From an uncultured Eubacteriales bacterium (lineage in GTDB: Bacteria > Bacillota > Clostridia > Monoglobales > Monoglobaceae): 6,195 bases of DNA. The notes under the pieces were generated by a model, which saw only the letters and a program-made list of their open reading frames with translations, had not been told where the DNA came from and searched no databases. The DNA is taken from the NCBI GenBank assembly GCA_900555375.1, contig USLC01000049.1:1-6195 (forward strand), in the 5' to 3' direction. Position numbers and translations under genes: made by a program. Positions within the stretch are counted from its first letter, which is position 1. Every line of letters begins with the position of its first letter. Positions 4,768 to 6,195 of this stretch are shown here, in pieces.

Positions 4768-6195
4768 ATGAGTGCGAATGAAAAGAATACGCAAAAAGAG
4801 CAAAAGGAACATTTGCATAAACAAAGCATCTTTATAAACCGCGAATTGTCGTGGCTTAAGTTTAACGAAAGGGTTTTGGAGGAAGCTCAAAACCCAAATG
4901 TTCCTTTATGCGAAAGGCTGACGTTTTTATCTATATTTCAGTCAAACCTTGACGAATTTTTTATGGTCAGAGTCGGCTCTCTTGAAGACCAGAAGCTTTT
5001 AAGCAATCCTCCGCGCGACAATAAAACCAATATGACCCCGGAAGAGCAGATTAAAGCCGTTTTGAAAGAAGTGACAAATCTGACGCGGGCAAAGGACACG
5101 GCATACGCTTCGGCTATGAATCAGGCGCGCGAAAACGGGGTAAGGCTTGTAAGCTTTAAAGAGCTTAACAAAAAGCAGTGTGATTACTTTGAAAAGTATT
5201 TTTTAAAGGAGACCGTTCCTCTTCTGTCGGTTATGATTGTCGGCAGAAAGCAGCCTTTCCCGTTCCTCAAGGGTCTTGAGATATACGCTCTTGCCATTCT
5301 TTCGTCAAAGGGCAAAAAAGAGAAAATCGGCATCATACCGTGCTTCAGCGATATAATGCCGCGGCTTATACAGCTTCCCGATGAGGACGGAGCCTACATT
5401 CTTTCAGAAGAGCTTATACTGCATTTTATGCACAAGGTATTTAAAGGCTATAAGATAAAAGAAAAGTCTGTGCTGCGCATAACAAGAAACGCGGACATCG
5501 ATGTCTCAAAGGTCTATGACGAGGATTTAAACTACCGCGACCAAATGGAGCAGGTGGTAAAGCTCAGAAAGAAGCTTGCCCCCGTAAGAATGGAGCTGAC
5601 GCGCGATATTTCACCCGATATGATATATAAGCTTTGTAAATACTGCTCTCTTGAAAAGGAGCACGTCTTTCACTCTGACGCGCCGCTTGATTTATCGTTT
5701 CTGTTTGAACTTGAAGACATTCTGCGCAAGGATACACGGCTTGTCTTTTCCAAGCGCATACCTCAGCAATCCCCCCAGCTTAACAGAAACGAGGCTGTTA
5801 TACCACAGATTCTTGACCACGACGTTTTGCTGTCTTATCCGTATGAAAGCATCAATCCGTTCTTGAATATGCTGAGCGAGGCGGCGCGCGACCCAAAGGT
5901 AATATCCATAAGAATGACCCTGTACAGGCTTGCCAAAAACTCAAAGGTTGTTGAGGCCCTTGCCGAAGCCTCCGAAAACGGAAAACAGGTTGACGTTCTT
6001 GTAGAACTTAAAGCGCGTTTTGACGAGGCAAACAATATCCGCTGGAGCCGCAGACTTGAGGATGCGGGCTGTCACGTTGTATACGGAATCGACGGTCTTA
6101 AAGTTCACTCTAAGCTCTGTCTCATCACAAGAAAAACCGATGACGAAATCCAGTATATAACTCAAGTGGGCACGGGCAACTATAACGAAAAGACC
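4768..6195 (+). CDS. ppk: Polyphosphate kinase 1 (3' end cut by window; first 476 codons)
   Basis: The enzyme reversibly transfers the terminal phosphate of ATP to long-chain polyphosphate through a phosphohistidine. The frame is open from the ATG to the window end, giving 476 of an expected 690-720 residues. The N-terminal domain starts with FINRELSWLKFNERVLEEA (22-40) and QSNLDEFFMVRVG (58-70), both hallmark motifs. The first catalytic domain follows with TLYR (R387), ELKARFDEANNIRW (413-426, R417) and HSKLCLI (447-453), where H447 matches the phosphorylated histidine (H435 in E. coli) and R387 and R417 match its metal-site arginines. The visible end, GTGNYNEKT, is also conserved. Residues 1-20 are hydrophilic and unconserved. 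The gene follows phosphofructokinase by 41 bases with no terminator and should be co-transcribed from P1/P2. Missing are the rest of the catalytic region, including the second histidine, and any downstream partner such as exopolyphosphatase. Confidence 0.95.
   Translation, partial: MSANEKNTQKEQKEHLHKQSIFINRELSWLKFNERVLEEAQNPNVPLCERLTFLSIFQSNLDEFFMVRVGSLEDQKLLSNPPRDNKTNMTPEEQIKAVLKEVTNLTRAKDTAYASAMNQARENGVRLVSFKELNKKQCDYFEKYFLKETVPLLSVMIVGRKQPFPFLKGLEIYALAILSSKGKKEKIGIIPCFSDIMPRLIQLPDEDGAYILSEELILHFMHKVFKGYKIKEKSVLRITRNADIDVSKVYDEDLNYRDQMEQVVKLRKKLAPVRMELTRDISPDMIYKLCKYCSLEKEHVFHSDAPLDLSFLFELEDILRKDTRLVFSKRIPQQSPQLNRNEAVIPQILDHDVLLSYPYESINPFLNMLSEAARDPKVISIRMTLYRLAKNSKVVEALAEASENGKQVDVLVELKARFDEANNIRWSRRLEDAGCHVVYGIDGLKVHSKLCLITRKTDDEIQYITQVGTGNYNEKT

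Noticed and set aside
1..6195. CRISPR array, transposon, integrase or phage elements
   Set aside because: No regularly spaced repeats, terminal inverted repeats flanking a gene, or recombinase-like protein were seen. The region looks like ordinary chromosomal DNA.

Overview
The window looks like a chromosomal segment of an anaerobic, carbohydrate-fermenting Firmicute of the class Clostridia, probably gut-associated. This rests on AT-rich intergenic DNA around coding DNA of moderate GC, strong purine-rich Shine-Dalgarno sites, sigma-A promoters with 17-base spacers, a domain-swapped family 3 glycosidase of the type known from Ruminococcus and Butyrivibrio, and a clostridial-type phosphofructokinase. 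No rRNA, tRNA, CRISPR array, insertion sequence or phage gene was seen.

Left part (1-570): the last 24 codons of an unidentified + strand gene end at 77, followed by a long hairpin (89-127). Next comes a gene-free stretch with a near-consensus promoter (158-186) and, about 100 bases on, a strong intrinsic terminator (267-292). With no ORF of note between them, this is best read as a free-standing small RNA gene. Convergent to it, on the - strand, is a 54-codon gene for a basic six-cysteine peptide (341-505). Its ribosome binding site lies inside a hairpin (509-550) that is also the only terminator-like structure after the next gene.

Centre (574-3264, - strand): an 896-residue beta-glucosidase-type GH3 enzyme with reversed domain order (GH3 C-terminal domain, Fn3-like domain, then TIM barrel) and a beta-rich C-terminal extension. 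It has no signal peptide, so it should act on imported oligosaccharides or glycosides in the cytoplasm. The 385-base AT-rich gap 3265-3649 holds divergent promoters: one for the glycosidase and two in tandem for the rightward operon.

Right part (3650-6195, + strand): a 6-phosphofructokinase followed 41 bases later by the first 476 codons of polyphosphate kinase 1, which runs off the window. The genes make metabolic sense together: the glycosidase releases sugar, phosphofructokinase commits it to glycolysis, and polyphosphate kinase stores or recovers phosphoryl groups from ATP. The points most worth checking are the orphan small RNA, the hairpin-masked six-cysteine peptide gene, the mixed donor-site signature of the phosphofructokinase beside a polyphosphate kinase gene, and a second possible start for the latter. 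All families with enzymatic function here are known. No clearly new multi-gene system is visible.
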